The notes under the pieces were generated by a model, which was not told the DNA's origin, searched no databases, and was given only the letters and a program-made list of their open reading frames with translations. Position numbers and translations under genes: made by a program. From contig NZ_LMDF01000007.1 in assembly GCF_001425745.1 (NCBI RefSeq), positions 678,677 to 742,676 of the forward strand: 64,000 nucleotides of DNA, given 5' to 3'. Shown one piece after another: positions 51,649 through 61,166 of this stretch. Source of the stretch: Caulobacter sp. Root343 (lineage in GTDB: Bacteria > Pseudomonadota > Alphaproteobacteria > Caulobacterales > Caulobacteraceae). How positions within the stretch are numbered: position 1 is the stretch's first letter; the number at the start of each line of letters is the position of its first letter.

Positions 51649-51849
51649 GACTTGTTCCCGCTCCCCGCGCTTGGAGCGACGCGCTCCAGTTGAGGGATTG
51701 ATCGGTGCACGCGCACAGAGTCTTGGCTAGCGCGTCGCTGTCATGTCCGGGGAAATAGCTGTGGACAACTGGTGGTTACATCGCATCAATCTTGAGTTGT
51801 ATCCAAGGGAGGCCGCGGCTTCCGGGACACCCAGGTCGGAAGCGTGCCG

Positions 51850-52056
51850 CTAGGCGGCCACGCGCGCGTCGAGGGCTTCCAGCCTGGCCAGCACGCGGTC
51901 GAGCGTTGAGCGCTTTATCGGCTTGCCGTCCCGCAGCTTGGTCCAGGTGGTTTCACTAATCGCATAGCAGTCGAAAAGGTGCTCGCGCGTGACCGCGGGC
52001 AAACGCGAGCGAAGGCGCTGGAAGACTTCTCGAGAGGCGGTGACGGTTTCAGCCAT
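51850..52056 (-). CDS. Small helix-turn-helix-like protein
   Basis: A 68-residue protein. The middle reads [20 protein letters not shown] followed by [20 protein letters not shown], which suits a small helix-turn-helix of the Cro/excisionase kind in which [19 protein letters not shown] would be the recognition part. It lies between the RTX gene and the MBL gene. A possible transcription factor for the adhesin, by position only. Confidence 0.6.
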   Translation of the reverse strand: MAETVTASREVFQRLRSRLPAVTREHLFDCYAISETTWTKLRDGKPIKRSTLDRVLARLEALDARVAA

Positions 52057-52312
52057 GGAGGTCTGGTCGGTGACGCACGGGAAAGGTTACTTTACCGCGT
52101 CCGTATGACGGTGTTGTTGGACGAGCTTATTTCAACGCTGTTACGTACGGCCAAGTTTTCGCCGAAATTGGCCAGGAAAGCGACAAAGGCTCCGAAGGCG
52201 CCCTGAACCGACGCTGATCGGGGAACCCGGCCTCGCCGACTTCCGCCCAGGAGCGCCGGGGAATGCGGCGACGCTGCAATCTAGCGCATGACGCTGAACT
52301 GACAGAGCAGTC

Positions 52313-53128
52313 TCAAACCGTGAAGCGCAGGCCGTCGTAGGCGGGCTCGACGCCGGGCGGCAGCCACGACGCCAGGGCGTTGAAGTCCAGATCGATATGT
52401 AGATTGGTCAGGATGGCCCGTCGCGGCTTCGCCCTAGCGATCCATTCCAGCGCCAGTTCGACATGGGCGTGGGTTGGATGGGGCGTCCAGCGCAGGGCGT
52501 CGACGATCCAGACGTCCAGGTCGGCGAGGTCGGCCCAGCTGCCGTCCGGAATGGCGAGGACGTCGGGCGTATAGGCCACGCCGCCGAACCGGTAACCGAC
52601 CGCGCGGATGCCGCCATGGTCCACGTCGAAGGTGTGGACCGGGATCACGCCGCTCGGTCCCTCGATCGCGAAGTCCTCGCCCAGCGGCGGGATCAGACGC
52701 GGTTCGCAGATCGCCGGATAGCCGCCCTTGCTGTGAAAGATGTAGTCGAAGCGGGTCAGCAGCCCGTCGTGGGTCGGCGCGTCCATATAGGCTGGGATCT
52801 GGGTCCGCTGGTTCAGGAAGAACGGCCGCAGATCGTCAATGCCATGCGCCTGGTCGGCATGGTCGTGGGTGAACAGCGCCGCGTCGACACGTCGGACGCC
52901 GGCCGCCACGGCCTGCAGGCGAAAGTCGGGCGCGGTGTCGACGACGACCGTGGTCTCGGCCGGCGATGCGCCCTGCCCTTCTTGCCGGGGACGCCGCACC
53001 AGCAGCGAACAGCGGGAGCGGTGGTTCTTGGGCTCGGCCGGATCACAGTCGCCCCAGTTGCCGTCGGCGCGGGGAACGCCGCCCGACGAGCCGGAGCCCA
53101 GGATCGTGAACTCCAGCGGTCCGGTCAT
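52313..53128 (-). CDS. Metallo-beta-lactamase fold hydrolase (PhnP-like)
   Basis: A 271-residue MBL-fold protein. GSGSSGGVPRADG near the N-terminus and the metal-binding THDHADQAHGIDDLR (H-x-H-x-D-H type) mark the PhnP-like phosphodiesterase group. Further ligands: FDVDHGG and a C-terminal ILTNLHIDLDF. Its start overlaps the TatD stop by four bases. The gene order TatD-MBL is common in alphaproteobacteria. Substrate unknown. Confidence 0.93.
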   Translation of the reverse strand: MTGPLEFTILGSGSSGGVPRADGNWGDCDPAEPKNHRSRCSLLVRRPRQEGQGASPAETTVVVDTAPDFRLQAVAAGVRRVDAALFTHDHADQAHGIDDLRPFFLNQRTQIPAYMDAPTHDGLLTRFDYIFHSKGGYPAICEPRLIPPLGEDFAIEGPSGVIPVHTFDVDHGGIRAVGYRFGGVAYTPDVLAIPDGSWADLADLDVWIVDALRWTPHPTHAHVELALEWIARAKPRRAILTNLHIDLDFNALASWLPPGVEPAYDGLRFTV

Positions 53129-53904
53129 GGCCTGGGGATCCGGTCGAACAAGTCGAAGAAGGCGTCCTCGGTCCGTTGCTCGGTTTCGGCCCGGCTCCAG
53201 CCGCGGATCTCGGCCAGCTTGTCGTAGATGTGCGGGAGATAAGCCGGCTCGTTGCGACGGCCCCGCATCGGCACGGGCGCCAGGTAGGGGCAGTCGGTCT
53301 CGACGATGATCTTGTCGGCCGGCATGTCGCGGATCACCGCCCTCACCTCTTCCGCCGCCTTGAAGGTCGCGATGCCAGAGACCGAAAACCAGGCGCCCAG
53401 GGCGGCGGCCCGGACCGCCAGCTCAGGACCGCTGGTGTAGCAGTGCATCAGGATCTTGAACGGGCCGGCGGCGTGCTCGGTTTCCAGGATCTCCGCCATG
53501 ACCTCGTCGGCCTCGCGGGTATGGACGACCAGCGGCAGACCGCTTTCACGCGCGGCAATGCAGTGCTGGCGGAACACCTCGGCCTGGATCTCGCGCGGCG
53601 ACAGGTCGTAGTGGAAATCGAGCCCGCACTCGCCGATGCCGATGACACGCGGCCGACCAGCCAGCTCGACCAGGCGCGCGGCGGTGAGGCCGGGATCTTC
53701 CTTGGCTTCGTGCGGATGGGTTCCGACCGTGCACCAGATGTCGGGCTCGGCCATGGCGATCGCGTGCACCGCCTCGAACGACGAGACCTTGTCGCAGATG
53801 GTGACCATCAGGCCGATCCCGGCCTCACGGGCCCGAGCGATGACGGCGTCCTTGTCTTCGGCGAACTGAGGCGCGTGGAGATTCACGTGGCTGTCGATGA
53901 GCAT
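53125..53904 (-). CDS. tatD: TatD family deoxyribonuclease
   Basis: A 259-residue TatD-type metal-dependent hydrolase. The N-terminal metal motif, usually H-x-H, reads SHVNLH here (His-x-Asn). Other ligands are in GECGLDFHYD, LPLVVHTREADEVMAEILE and ILMHCYTSG, with a terminal D in VETDCPYLAP. So most of the site is intact but the second His is changed. The start ATG 53904 (GTG 53913 also possible) lies just after the holB stop, and holB, tmk and this gene form an operon. Confidence 0.9.
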   Translation of the reverse strand: MLIDSHVNLHAPQFAEDKDAVIARAREAGIGLMVTICDKVSSFEAVHAIAMAEPDIWCTVGTHPHEAKEDPGLTAARLVELAGRPRVIGIGECGLDFHYDLSPREIQAEVFRQHCIAARESGLPLVVHTREADEVMAEILETEHAAGPFKILMHCYTSGPELAVRAAALGAWFSVSGIATFKAAEEVRAVIRDMPADKIIVETDCPYLAPVPMRGRRNEPAYLPHIYDKLAEIRGWSRAETEQRTEDAFFDLFDRIPRP

Positions 53905-53909
53905 GCGGC

Positions 53910-54917
53910 TCACATCGCCGCCTTGGCCGCCGCGCGCAAGTCCGAGATGACGCTCCAGAACACGTCGGCGCGATCCAGGTTCACCGCCTCGGCCTCGCCG
54001 GGCCAGTTGGAGAGCCGCTCCCAGGCCGCCGCCCACCGGTCGAGGCCCGGCGAGTTCTTGCCGTCGGCGGCGACCTGGGTGACGAAGATCCGCACCTGGT
54101 CGGCCAGCCGGTCCATCAGCAGCTCGAACCGGGCCGCGCCGTCCGCGCCCCGAAAAGTGTCGGCCATGGCCAGCAGGGCGCCCTCATCCAGCTTGGGCAG
54201 GCCTCGCAGAATCTCGTTGGCCGCGTCGTCCATGGCGATCGCCCCGGCGGCGGCCAGCTGCAGAGCCCGCCCCGGCGCGCCATGCGCCATGCGGGCCAAA
54301 CGCTCGGCGTCACGCGGCTGAAGATCCGCCATCCGCTCGACCATCTCGGCCGCCGCCGCGATGCCGGGCGCCGGTACGGCCAGCCGCCTGCAGCGCGAGC
54401 GGATGGTCGGCAGCAGCTTGCCGGGCGCGTGGCTGATCAGCAGGATCACGCCGCGCGCCGGCGGCTCCTCCAGCGTCTTGAGCACGGCGTTGGCGGCGTT
54501 GACGTTGAGATCGTCGGCCGCGTCGATGATCGCCACGCGATAGGGCGAAACAGCCGGCGAGTTGGCGAAGAACTCCGGCAGGCGTCGGGCCTCGTCGACC
54601 GGGATCGACTTGCGGGCCTTGCCATCGTCGGTCAGGCGCTCCAGCACCATCAGGTCCGGGTGCGAACGGGCGGCGACCTGCCGGCTGACCACGTCCGACG
54701 GCGCCGCGCCCAGCAGGCCTTGCGACGGATCTGGCCGAGCGCCCAGAAGACGGCGAGCCATCCGGTAAGCCAGGGTCGCCTTGCCGACGCCTTCCGGCCC
54801 TGTCAGCAGCCAGGCATGGTGCAGCCGGCCACGCTCCAGGGCGTCGATGAACGCGGCCTCGGCGGCGGACTGACCGTCCAGTTGAAAGACATCACGAGGA
54901 TGGGCCGGGGCGTGCAT
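53910..54917 (-). CDS. holB: DNA polymerase III subunit delta-prime
   Basis: A 335-residue clamp-loader subunit. Walker A-like loop is TGPEGVGKATLAYRMARRLL, the helix with the SRC motif is TIRSRCRRLAVPAP, and the delta-prime landmark NAANAVLKTLEEPPARGVIL is clear. It joins the gamma/tau and delta subunits to load the sliding clamp. It starts at the last base of the tmk stop region (54917), so tmk-holB-tatD-MBL read as one operon on the minus strand. Confidence 0.95.
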   Translation of the reverse strand: MHAPAHPRDVFQLDGQSAAEAAFIDALERGRLHHAWLLTGPEGVGKATLAYRMARRLLGARPDPSQGLLGAAPSDVVSRQVAARSHPDLMVLERLTDDGKARKSIPVDEARRLPEFFANSPAVSPYRVAIIDAADDLNVNAANAVLKTLEEPPARGVILLISHAPGKLLPTIRSRCRRLAVPAPGIAAAAEMVERMADLQPRDAERLARMAHGAPGRALQLAAAGAIAMDDAANEILRGLPKLDEGALLAMADTFRGADGAARFELLMDRLADQVRIFVTQVAADGKNSPGLDRWAAAWERLSNWPGEAEAVNLDRADVFWSVISDLRAAAKAAM

Positions 54918-55543
54918 CAGAGGTCCAGCCGCTGGGCGACGGCGTCCCAGATCGCGGCGGTCACCGCGTCCAGTTCGGCGTCGGCGTCGATGACGACGCA
55001 GCGTTCGGGCTCACGGCGGGCGATCTCCAGATAGCCCGCGCGCAGGCGCTCGTGAAATTCCAGGCCCTTGGATTCGAACCGCGCCGCGCCGCCGCGCGCC
55101 TCGGCCCGGCTCAGGCCGACCTCGGCCGGCAGATCCAGGATCAGGGTCAGGATCGGGACGGTGCCGCCCAGAACATGGTCCTCAAGCGAAGCGATCAAGG
55201 TGGCCGGCGCGTCGCCGCCCGCGCCTTGATAGGCCCGGGTGGAATCGGCGAAGCGGTCGCACAGCACGATCCTGCCTTCGCCCAGGGCGGGGCGGATCAC
55301 CCGCTCGACGTGATCGCGGCGGGCCGCGTACATCAGGAGAGTCTCGGTGACCGGCGACCAGCGGTCCGCCGAACCATTGACCAGCAGTTCCCGGATCGCC
55401 TCGGCGCCCGGGCTACCGCCCGGTTCACGGGTCACGACGACATCGTGCCCAGCGGCTTGCAGCCGCTCGGCCAAGCGGCGGATCTGGGTGGACTTTCCAG
55501 CCCCTTCCCCGCCTTCGAAACTGATGAAAGAACCCTGGCTCAC
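54917..55543 (-). CDS. tmk: Thymidylate kinase
   Basis: A 208-residue dTMP kinase. I place the start at GTG 55541-55543, with GGAGGCCG upstream, since the longer frame to 55648 crosses the rlpA gene end. P-loop FEGGEGAGKSTQIRRLAERL, the DRFADSTRAYQGAGG lid-side segment and the DHVERVIRPALGEGRIVLCD region are typical. It phosphorylates dTMP to dTDP for DNA synthesis. Directly upstream of holB. Confidence 0.95.
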   Translation of the reverse strand: MSQGSFISFEGGEGAGKSTQIRRLAERLQAAGHDVVVTREPGGSPGAEAIRELLVNGSADRWSPVTETLLMYAARRDHVERVIRPALGEGRIVLCDRFADSTRAYQGAGGDAPATLIASLEDHVLGGTVPILTLILDLPAEVGLSRAEARGGAARFESKGLEFHERLRAGYLEIARREPERCVVIDADAELDAVTAAIWDAVAQRLDL

Positions 55544-55584
55544 CGGCCTCCATTCGACCGGATCGCGAGCCTTGTCCAGAGGGT

Positions 55585-56589
55585 CTAGGGCCGAAGCACC
55601 GTGGCGCCGGAATAGCCCAGCGACTCGACCCGTTCGCGCAGGCTCCACGCCTCGCCTTCGTCCGGTCCGGCCGCGACGGTGACGCGATAGAGCGTGCCGC
55701 TGGCGCGTTCGAACGACTCGATTTCCGCGCGCCCGGCGCTGGCGAGCTGGCGCACCGCCTTCTCGGCATTCTCGCGGTTCGAGAACGAGCCCGCCTGGAT
55801 GCGATAGGCCGGCTTGGCCGCGGCGAAGATCGGGTCCGGCGGATTAATCGGCGGGGCGGACAATGCGTCCGGGATAGCGGGTTGAAGCGGCGCGGCCGGC
55901 GGCGTCCATGCCGGCTCGGGGCGCGGCGGCAGGATCTGCACGCGCTGCGGCGGTTCCTTGATGTCGTCGAAGCTGCGCGGAGCGGTCTCGGCGCGAGCGT
56001 ACTGTCGCGGCGCGTCGAACGCGGACTTGGACGCCGGCCCGACATATTTCACGCGCACGCGAGCCACGCCTTGGCGATAGTAGCCCAACTGCTCGGCGGC
56101 GGCCTTGGATAGGTCGATGACCCGGTCGCCGACGAATGGTCCTCGGTCGTTGACCCGGACGATCATCTTCCGGCCATTGTCGAGATTGGTCACCTCGACC
56201 AGACTGGGCAGCGGCAGGGTCTTATGCGCCGCCGACGGGATGTCCATGTCGAACACCTCGCCGTTGGCGGTGCGACGATTGTGGAACTGTTCGCCGTACC
56301 AGGAGCCGATCCCGGTGACATTGTAGTCCTTGTCTTGGCGCGGATAGTACCAGATCCCGTTGATCTGATAGGGCTTCTCGGTGCCGCGCAGCGGCTTGCC
56401 GTCGCGGCCGACCGTCGAGCCCGAACGCGGGGCCGAGCCCCTCGTCGTCTCGTTGCGGGCGCTCGCCGTATAGCCGGACCGGCCGACGTCGTACTTGGGC
56501 GTGGCGCAGGCGGCGAGGCTCACGGCCGCCAGGGCCATGAGGCCGAAGCCGCGCAAGGTTCGCCAAACCTGATCGATACGCTGGTTCAT
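55585..56589 (-). CDS. rlpA: RlpA family septal ring lytic transglycosylase with SPOR domain
   Basis: A 334-residue lipoprotein. Lipobox LAAVSLAACATPK gives Cys near residue 28. The double-psi beta-barrel catalytic domain is about 90-185 (GIGSWYGEQFHNRRTANGEV and VRVNDRGPFVGDRVIDLSK). A Pro-rich linker (190-255) leads to a C-terminal SPOR domain (about 262-332, YRIQAGSFSNRENAEKAVRQ), which binds denuded septal glycan. Expected role: cell division and daughter separation. Upstream of tmk on the same strand. Confidence 0.94.
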   Translation of the reverse strand: MNQRIDQVWRTLRGFGLMALAAVSLAACATPKYDVGRSGYTASARNETTRGSAPRSGSTVGRDGKPLRGTEKPYQINGIWYYPRQDKDYNVTGIGSWYGEQFHNRRTANGEVFDMDIPSAAHKTLPLPSLVEVTNLDNGRKMIVRVNDRGPFVGDRVIDLSKAAAEQLGYYRQGVARVRVKYVGPASKSAFDAPRQYARAETAPRSFDDIKEPPQRVQILPPRPEPAWTPPAAPLQPAIPDALSAPPINPPDPIFAAAKPAYRIQAGSFSNRENAEKAVRQLASAGRAEIESFERASGTLYRVTVAAGPDEGEAWSLRERVESLGYSGATVLRP

Positions 56590-56694
56590 CCGCTCGTCGT
56601 CCAGAGGGGCGCACCCCTTTCCGAGCGGACATCGTCGCCCGTTTGTTTTGAAGTCTGGTTAAGGCGCGGACGCGCTGATATAGCCGCCTGCTCC

Positions 56695-56784
56695 GGACAG
56701 GTGGCCGAGTGGTTTAAGGCAGCGGTCTTGAAAACCGCCGTAGGTGAAAGCCTACCGTGGGTTCGAATCCCACCCTGTCCGCCA
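56695..56784 (+). tRNA. tRNA-Ser (anticodon UGA)
   Basis: A 90-base class II tRNA with encoded CCA. The acceptor GGACAGG (56695-56701) pairs with CCTGTCC, followed by G and CCA. The D region is TGGCCGAGTGGTTTAAGGC, the anticodon loop CTTGAAA (anticodon TGA), a long variable arm, and the T-loop GGTTCGAATCC. Serine identity fits the long variable arm. Confidence 0.97.
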
Positions 56785-56821
56785 CAGTCTCGACGCTCCA
56801 AAAAACCCTTTCAGGACAAGC

Positions 56822-57730
56822 ATGTCGGCTCTCCGCACCGCGCTCTATGGCCAGGCCGATCACGACCTGGCGCCGGCTGCTCCGGACGCCGTTCAGCTGT
56901 CGCCGTTGGTTCCGGGCTCGACCGACATCGCCTCGATTCCGGACGAATCCTTTATTGCCGTGACCGTCCGCGCCCCAGCCGGCGCGGTGGAGCGACGATT
57001 TGTCCTCGCCCATGCGTTGCGTGTTCTGGCCCCGAATGGCCGCCTGACCGCCTTCGCCCCCAAGGATCGCGGCGGCCTGCGCCTGAAGAAGGAGCTTGAG
57101 GCCCTTGGCTGCGAAGTCGGCGAGAGCGCCCGGCGGCACAACCGGATCTGCCTGGTCGTGCGCCCGGCCGTCATCACGAGCTTGGACGACGCCATCGCCG
57201 CCGGCGCGCCGCGCCAGATCGCCGAAAATGGTCTCTGGACCCAGCCAGGCGTGTTCAGCTGGGACCGCCTGGACGCTGGCACCAACGCGCTGCTTCAGGT
57301 CCTGCCGGAATTCTCCGGGACCGGCGCTGATTTCGGCGGCGGTATCGGCCTGTTGGCGCTGAATGTCCTGGCTTCGTCCAAGGTCACCAAGCTCACGCTG
57401 GTCGAGCTGGATCACCGCGCCTTCGACGCCGCCAAGCGCAATGTCGCCGACCCCCGCGCCGAATTCGTTTGGGGCGACGTTCGCCAGGCGGGCTTGAAGG
57501 ACCTCGATTTCATCGTCAGCAATCCGCCGTTCCACGATGGCGGCGGCGAGGACAAGACCCTGGGCCAAGCCTTCATCGCCTCAGCCGCCGCGGCGCTGCG
57601 CAAGGGCGGGGTGCTGTGGATCGTCGCCAACCGTCACCTGCCGTACGAGGCGATCCTGGCCGAGAGCTTCGCCAAGGTTCGGCTGGTCGAGGAAGGCGGC
57701 GGTTACAAGGTCTTCGAGGCCAAGAAGTGA
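56822..57730 (+). CDS. Class I SAM-dependent methyltransferase (RsmC-like)
   Basis: A 302-residue protein with the layout of 16S rRNA m2G methyltransferases RsmC/RlmG: an N-terminal methyltransferase-like domain without catalytic motif (residues 1-140) and a C-terminal catalytic domain with GADFGGGIGLLALNVLASS and the NPPF-type motif SNPPFHDGG. The start ATG 56822 is chosen after a longer frame that runs into the tRNA; GGACAAG is upstream. Likely target: ribosomal RNA guanine N2. Ten bases separate it from the pseudouridine synthase gene, so they form a small rRNA-modification operon. Confidence 0.92.
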   Translation: MSALRTALYGQADHDLAPAAPDAVQLSPLVPGSTDIASIPDESFIAVTVRAPAGAVERRFVLAHALRVLAPNGRLTAFAPKDRGGLRLKKELEALGCEVGESARRHNRICLVVRPAVITSLDDAIAAGAPRQIAENGLWTQPGVFSWDRLDAGTNALLQVLPEFSGTGADFGGGIGLLALNVLASSKVTKLTLVELDHRAFDAAKRNVADPRAEFVWGDVRQAGLKDLDFIVSNPPFHDGGGEDKTLGQAFIASAAAALRKGGVLWIVANRHLPYEAILAESFAKVRLVEEGGGYKVFEAKK

Positions 57731-57740
57731 GCCCGGCCAG

Positions 57741-58481
57741 ATGAGCAAGGCGCTGATGGCCCGCCTGGATCGGCTGCTGGCCAATCTGGGCTATGGCAGC
57801 CGCAAGGAGGTCCAGGCCCTGGTCGCCGGCGGCAAGGTCGCGCTGGACGGCCAGACGGTGAAAGACTCCGGCGCCCGCATCGCCGTCGACGCCACCCTGC
57901 CCGAGCGCGTGACCATTCGCGGCCTCCCGGTCGATCCCCCCGCCCCGCTGGTGCTGATCATGCACAAGCCGCTGGGCGTGACCTGCTCGCACAAGGAGGA
58001 CGGCGAGAAGATCTACGATCTGCTGCCGCGCCGGTGGCGGCTGCGCGATCCGGCTCTTTCGACCGTCGGCCGGCTCGACAAGGACACCAGCGGGCTGATC
58101 CTGATCACCGACGACGGCGATTTCCTGCATCGGGTGATCTCGCCCAAGCGCCACGTGCCCAAGACCTATTTCGTCACGCTTGACCGTCCGCTCGACGGTT
58201 CGGAGGGCGAGGTCTTCGCCGCCGGGACGCTGATGCTGGAAGGCGAGGAGAAGCCGCTTTTGCCGGCCCACCTGGACGTCGTCGACGAGAAGACGGCGCG
58301 GCTGACGATCACAGAGGGTCGCTATCACCAGGTGCGCCGCATGTTCGCCGCCGTCGGCAATCACGTGCTCGAGCTGCACCGCGAGCGGATCGGCGGCCTC
58401 ACCCTGCCGGCCGACCTGGAGCCTGGACAATACAAGATCCTGCCGGCAGACGAGGCCGAGGGCGTGTTCGCCGATGGCTGA
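57741..58481 (+). CDS. RsuA family rRNA pseudouridine synthase
   Basis: A 246-residue protein: S4 domain (about 6-60, LDRLLANLGYGSRKEVQALV) and the RsuA catalytic domain with the signature VGRLDKDTSGLILITDDG, whose Asp is the nucleophile. Later KTYFVTLDRPL, EGRYHQVRRMFAAVGNHVLE and HRERIGGLTLP are family-typical. It acts on 16S or 23S rRNA; the exact site cannot be read here. It ends inside the next gene's start region (overlap of eight bases with the tusA-like gene). Confidence 0.94.
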   Translation: MSKALMARLDRLLANLGYGSRKEVQALVAGGKVALDGQTVKDSGARIAVDATLPERVTIRGLPVDPPAPLVLIMHKPLGVTCSHKEDGEKIYDLLPRRWRLRDPALSTVGRLDKDTSGLILITDDGDFLHRVISPKRHVPKTYFVTLDRPLDGSEGEVFAAGTLMLEGEEKPLLPAHLDVVDEKTARLTITEGRYHQVRRMFAAVGNHVLELHRERIGGLTLPADLEPGQYKILPADEAEGVFADG

Positions 58482-58707
58482 GCCGGTGGTCATCGACGCC
58501 CGGGGTCATCATTGCCCTGTCCCGACCCTGCGGCTGCGCAAGGCTCACGAGGCCGCGTCGCCGGGGGCCGAGCTCGTGTTGCTGGCCACCGACCCGATGG
58601 CGCGGATCGACGTGCCGCACTTTGCCGCCCAGATCGGCGCGACGGTCCTGGAGATCGCCGACCAGGACGGCGGCGTCATCCGTTTTCGTATTCTGAAGGC
58701 GCTTTGA
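58474..58707 (+). CDS. TusA family sulfurtransferase-like protein
   Basis: A 77-residue protein with the TusA signature CPVPTLRLRKA (C14-P-V-P) and the fold DARGHHCPVP, LVLLATDPMARIDVPHFAAQ. TusA relays persulfide sulfur in thio-modification of tRNA and in cofactor synthesis. It overlaps the upstream pseudouridine synthase gene, suggesting co-expression with RNA-modification genes. Its end overlaps the convergent BrkB gene by about 32 bases. Confidence 0.92.
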   Translation: MAEPVVIDARGHHCPVPTLRLRKAHEAASPGAELVLLATDPMARIDVPHFAAQIGATVLEIADQDGGVIRFRILKAL

Positions 58708-59641
58708 GCGGGATCGCCTTGGGCCCCTCCAGCAAGGCCCGAGGGCGTTCGTCCAGCGCGATCTCGACCTCGGTCGCCAGGGCGCCGCCGAAGAAGATCG
58801 CGTTGACGCTCCAGGACAGCCAGATCAGGAAGACGATCACGGCCGAGATCGAGCCATAGGTCGCCCCCAGGTGAACGACCTTCTCGACATAGAAGGCGCT
58901 GGCCGAGGACATGAAGACGCACAGCGCCGCCGCGGCCGCGCCGCCGGCGATCGAGGCGCGCCAACCGACCGGCTCGCGCGACATGGCGTAGCGGTAGACC
59001 AGGGTCATGCCGAACACGATGCCGAGACTGGCCCAGGTCCACTCGCTCTGGATCCACGAGACGCCGGCCAGCGGCCGCAGGTTCAGGGCCGCGCCCAGCA
59101 GGCGCAGCACCAGGAAGACGCCCGACATCACGAAGAGCAGGCCGAAGGCCGCGATCAGCACCAGCAGGGCCATCAGGTTGAAGCCGAAGAAGCCCCGCTG
59201 ATCCTCCTCGTCGTGGATGAACGACAGCCCGGCCAGCAGCGCCTTGAAGCCGCGATGGGCGGCGTAGGCGCCGACGATCAGCACGATGGCGCTCTGCAGC
59301 GACACGGTCTGCCCCGGTGCGTGGGCCAGGCGGCCGAACTCGTCCTGGAACATTGAGCGCGCCCCGGAGGGAATCAGCTCGGCCAGCTTGGCGGCCTGGT
59401 TGGCGGCGCTCTCGGGCGTCAGCAGCAGGCTGTAGAGGCCGATCAGAATCGCCAGGCCTGGGAACACGGCCAACAGGGCGAAAAACGAGACGCCGCCGAC
59501 GTAAAGCATGACGTCGCGGCCCCACAGGCGCGACAAGGCCAGGCCCAGCACGCGGAGGATTTCGCGAACCCAGTGGATCGGATCAAGGTCGAGGTCGCGC
59601 CAGCGGATGCGGTGCAGCGGATCTTGCATCCGGCGGACCAT
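58676..59641 (-). CDS. YihY/BrkB family inner-membrane protein
   Basis: A 321-residue YihY/virulence factor BrkB family protein. I use ATG 59641; the longer frame to 60295 crosses into the CoA-transferase gene region and is not supported. About six helices: VMLYVGGVSFFALLAVFPGL, AIVLIVGAYAAHRGFKALLA, LMALLVLIAAFGLLFVMSGV and others, with GATYGSISAVIVFLIWLSWS near the C-terminus. Its function is not established; it is predicted as a transport-like membrane protein. Convergent with tusA. Confidence 0.92.
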   Translation of the reverse strand: MVRRMQDPLHRIRWRDLDLDPIHWVREILRVLGLALSRLWGRDVMLYVGGVSFFALLAVFPGLAILIGLYSLLLTPESAANQAAKLAELIPSGARSMFQDEFGRLAHAPGQTVSLQSAIVLIVGAYAAHRGFKALLAGLSFIHDEEDQRGFFGFNLMALLVLIAAFGLLFVMSGVFLVLRLLGAALNLRPLAGVSWIQSEWTWASLGIVFGMTLVYRYAMSREPVGWRASIAGGAAAAALCVFMSSASAFYVEKVVHLGATYGSISAVIVFLIWLSWSVNAIFFGGALATEVEIALDERPRALLEGPKAIPLKAPSEYENG

Positions 59642-59850
59642 GGCGATGTGGCGCCCCGAAGTCAAAGAAGGGCCGGAGCCTGAAGACGGGATAGAGTCAA
59701 AGACGCGCCACCTTGGGGAAGATGACGCGTCTCCGCAGGACTTGCCTGTGAACCGATCGCCGCTTCGAGGGACGGATGGCGCGACGACCGATCGACCATC
59801 GCAAGTTAGGATCCGCCGCCTGAACCGCACCTGAACGCGTCCATCATGTT

Positions 59851-60978
59851 TCAGAGGGCTCCGGAAGCCTTCAGCGCGGCAATCGAGTCGGCGGAGAAAC
59901 CCCAGTCGGCCAGGGCCTGGTCGTTGTCGGCGCCGATCTTCGGCGGCGGTCCCTGGATCGCGCCCGGCGTGGCCGAGAAGCGCGGCGCGGGCGCTGGCTG
60001 GACGACCCCGGCCACCTCGACGAAGGTCTCGCGGGCGGCGTTGTGGGCATGGCCGGGCGCCTCGTCCATGGTCAGGACCGGGGCGAAGCAGACGTCGGTG
60101 GCGTCCATGATCGCGCACCAGTCGTCTCGGCTCTTGGTGCGGATCACCGCGGCCAGCTTCTCGCGCAGCTCCGGCCATTCCTCGCGGCTCATCTGATGCT
60201 GGAACTGCGGGTCGGAAATCCCAGTCTTTTCCAGCAGTAGCAGGTAGAACTGCGGCTCGATCGAGCCGATCGAGATCCACTTGCCGTCGGCGCATTGGTA
60301 GGTGTCATAGAAGTGCGCCCCGCCGTCGAGCAGGTTGCTCCGTCGCCCCTCGGCCCACATCCCGCCCGCCTTGAAGCCGTAGAACATCGCCATCAGCGAG
60401 GCCGCGCCGTCGCTCATCGCGCAGTCGATCACCTGGCCCTGCCCCGTTGAACGGGCATGGATCACCCCGGCCAGCAGGCCGAAGGCCAGATACAGCGCCC
60501 CGCCCCCGAAATCGCCGACCAGGTTCAGCGGCGGCACGGGCTTGTCGGTCGTGCCGATCGCTGCCAGCGCCCCGGTGATGGCGATATAGTTCATGTCGTG
60601 GCCGGCGGCCTTGGCGTAGGGCCCAGCCTGACCCCAGCCGGTCATGCGGCCGTAGACCAGCTTGGGATTGCGGGCCAAGGCGACCTCGGGGCCAAGGCCC
60701 AGCCGCTCCATGACGCCGGGCCGGAACCCCTCGATCAGGCTGTCGGCCTGCTCCAGCAGCTTCAGGCAGGTCTCGATCGCCTCCGGGGTCTTCAAGTCCA
60801 GCGCCACCGAACGCCGGCCTCGGGCCGTGACGTCGGCCGGAGAGCCCCGTCCCTGGCCCTTGCGGTCGATCCGCACCACGTCGGCCCCGAGGTCCGACAG
60901 CAGCATGCCGCAGAACGGTCCCGGGCCGATGCCGGCGAACTCGACGATCCTCAGCCCCGAAAGCGGTCCCTGGCCCAT
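59851..60978 (-). CDS. CaiB/BaiF CoA-transferase family (alpha-methylacyl-CoA racemase-like)
   Basis: A 375-residue family III CoA transferase/racemase. Start ATG 60978 has GGAAGGAC upstream. Landmarks: [33 protein letters not shown], the [20 protein letters not shown] region, [15 protein letters not shown] with the likely catalytic Asp and the [11 protein letters not shown] helix. The racemase branch acts on 2-methylacyl-CoAs from branched or sterol side chains; transferase activity is also possible. It is a single gene divergent from popA. Confidence 0.92.
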   Translation of the reverse strand: MGQGPLSGLRIVEFAGIGPGPFCGMLLSDLGADVVRIDRKGQGRGSPADVTARGRRSVALDLKTPEAIETCLKLLEQADSLIEGFRPGVMERLGLGPEVALARNPKLVYGRMTGWGQAGPYAKAAGHDMNYIAITGALAAIGTTDKPVPPLNLVGDFGGGALYLAFGLLAGVIHARSTGQGQVIDCAMSDGAASLMAMFYGFKAGGMWAEGRRSNLLDGGAHFYDTYQCADGKWISIGSIEPQFYLLLLEKTGISDPQFQHQMSREEWPELREKLAAVIRTKSRDDWCAIMDATDVCFAPVLTMDEAPGHAHNAARETFVEVAGVVQPAPAPRFSATPGAIQGPPPKIGADNDQALADWGFSADSIAALKASGAL

Positions 60979-61123
60979 GATGCGTCCTTCCAATGGCGTG
61001 GCGGCTCTTTTCCGGCCGCCGACGGCGCTCACTAGAACGACCCTGACGTTCGGTCATGCAAGCCTTGCCGCGCCGCTTCGCGGCGTTCTTTGATTCACCG
61101 TCGCCCTGCGGCGTTCCGTACCT

Positions 61124-61150
61124 TTGACCACGCAAAGCCTCTGCTATGTT
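61124..61150 (+). promoter_or_regulatory. Promoter-like sequence for popA
   Basis: TTGACCA (61124-61130), then 12 bases, then GCTATGTT (61143-61150). It resembles the Caulobacter housekeeping consensus TTGACGS-N10-14-GCTANAWC. It lies 64 bases before the popA start. Confidence 0.5.
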
Positions 61151-61166
61151 GCGGCGTCGAATCTCG

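Noticed and set aside
47440..51693. A 1417-codon open frame on the plus strand opposite the RTX gene
   Set aside because: It is an antisense shadow of the repetitive, high-GC RTX gene. Its product is a monotonous Val/Asp/Ala-rich text with no fold landmarks, while the minus strand shows clear cadherin and RTX motifs.
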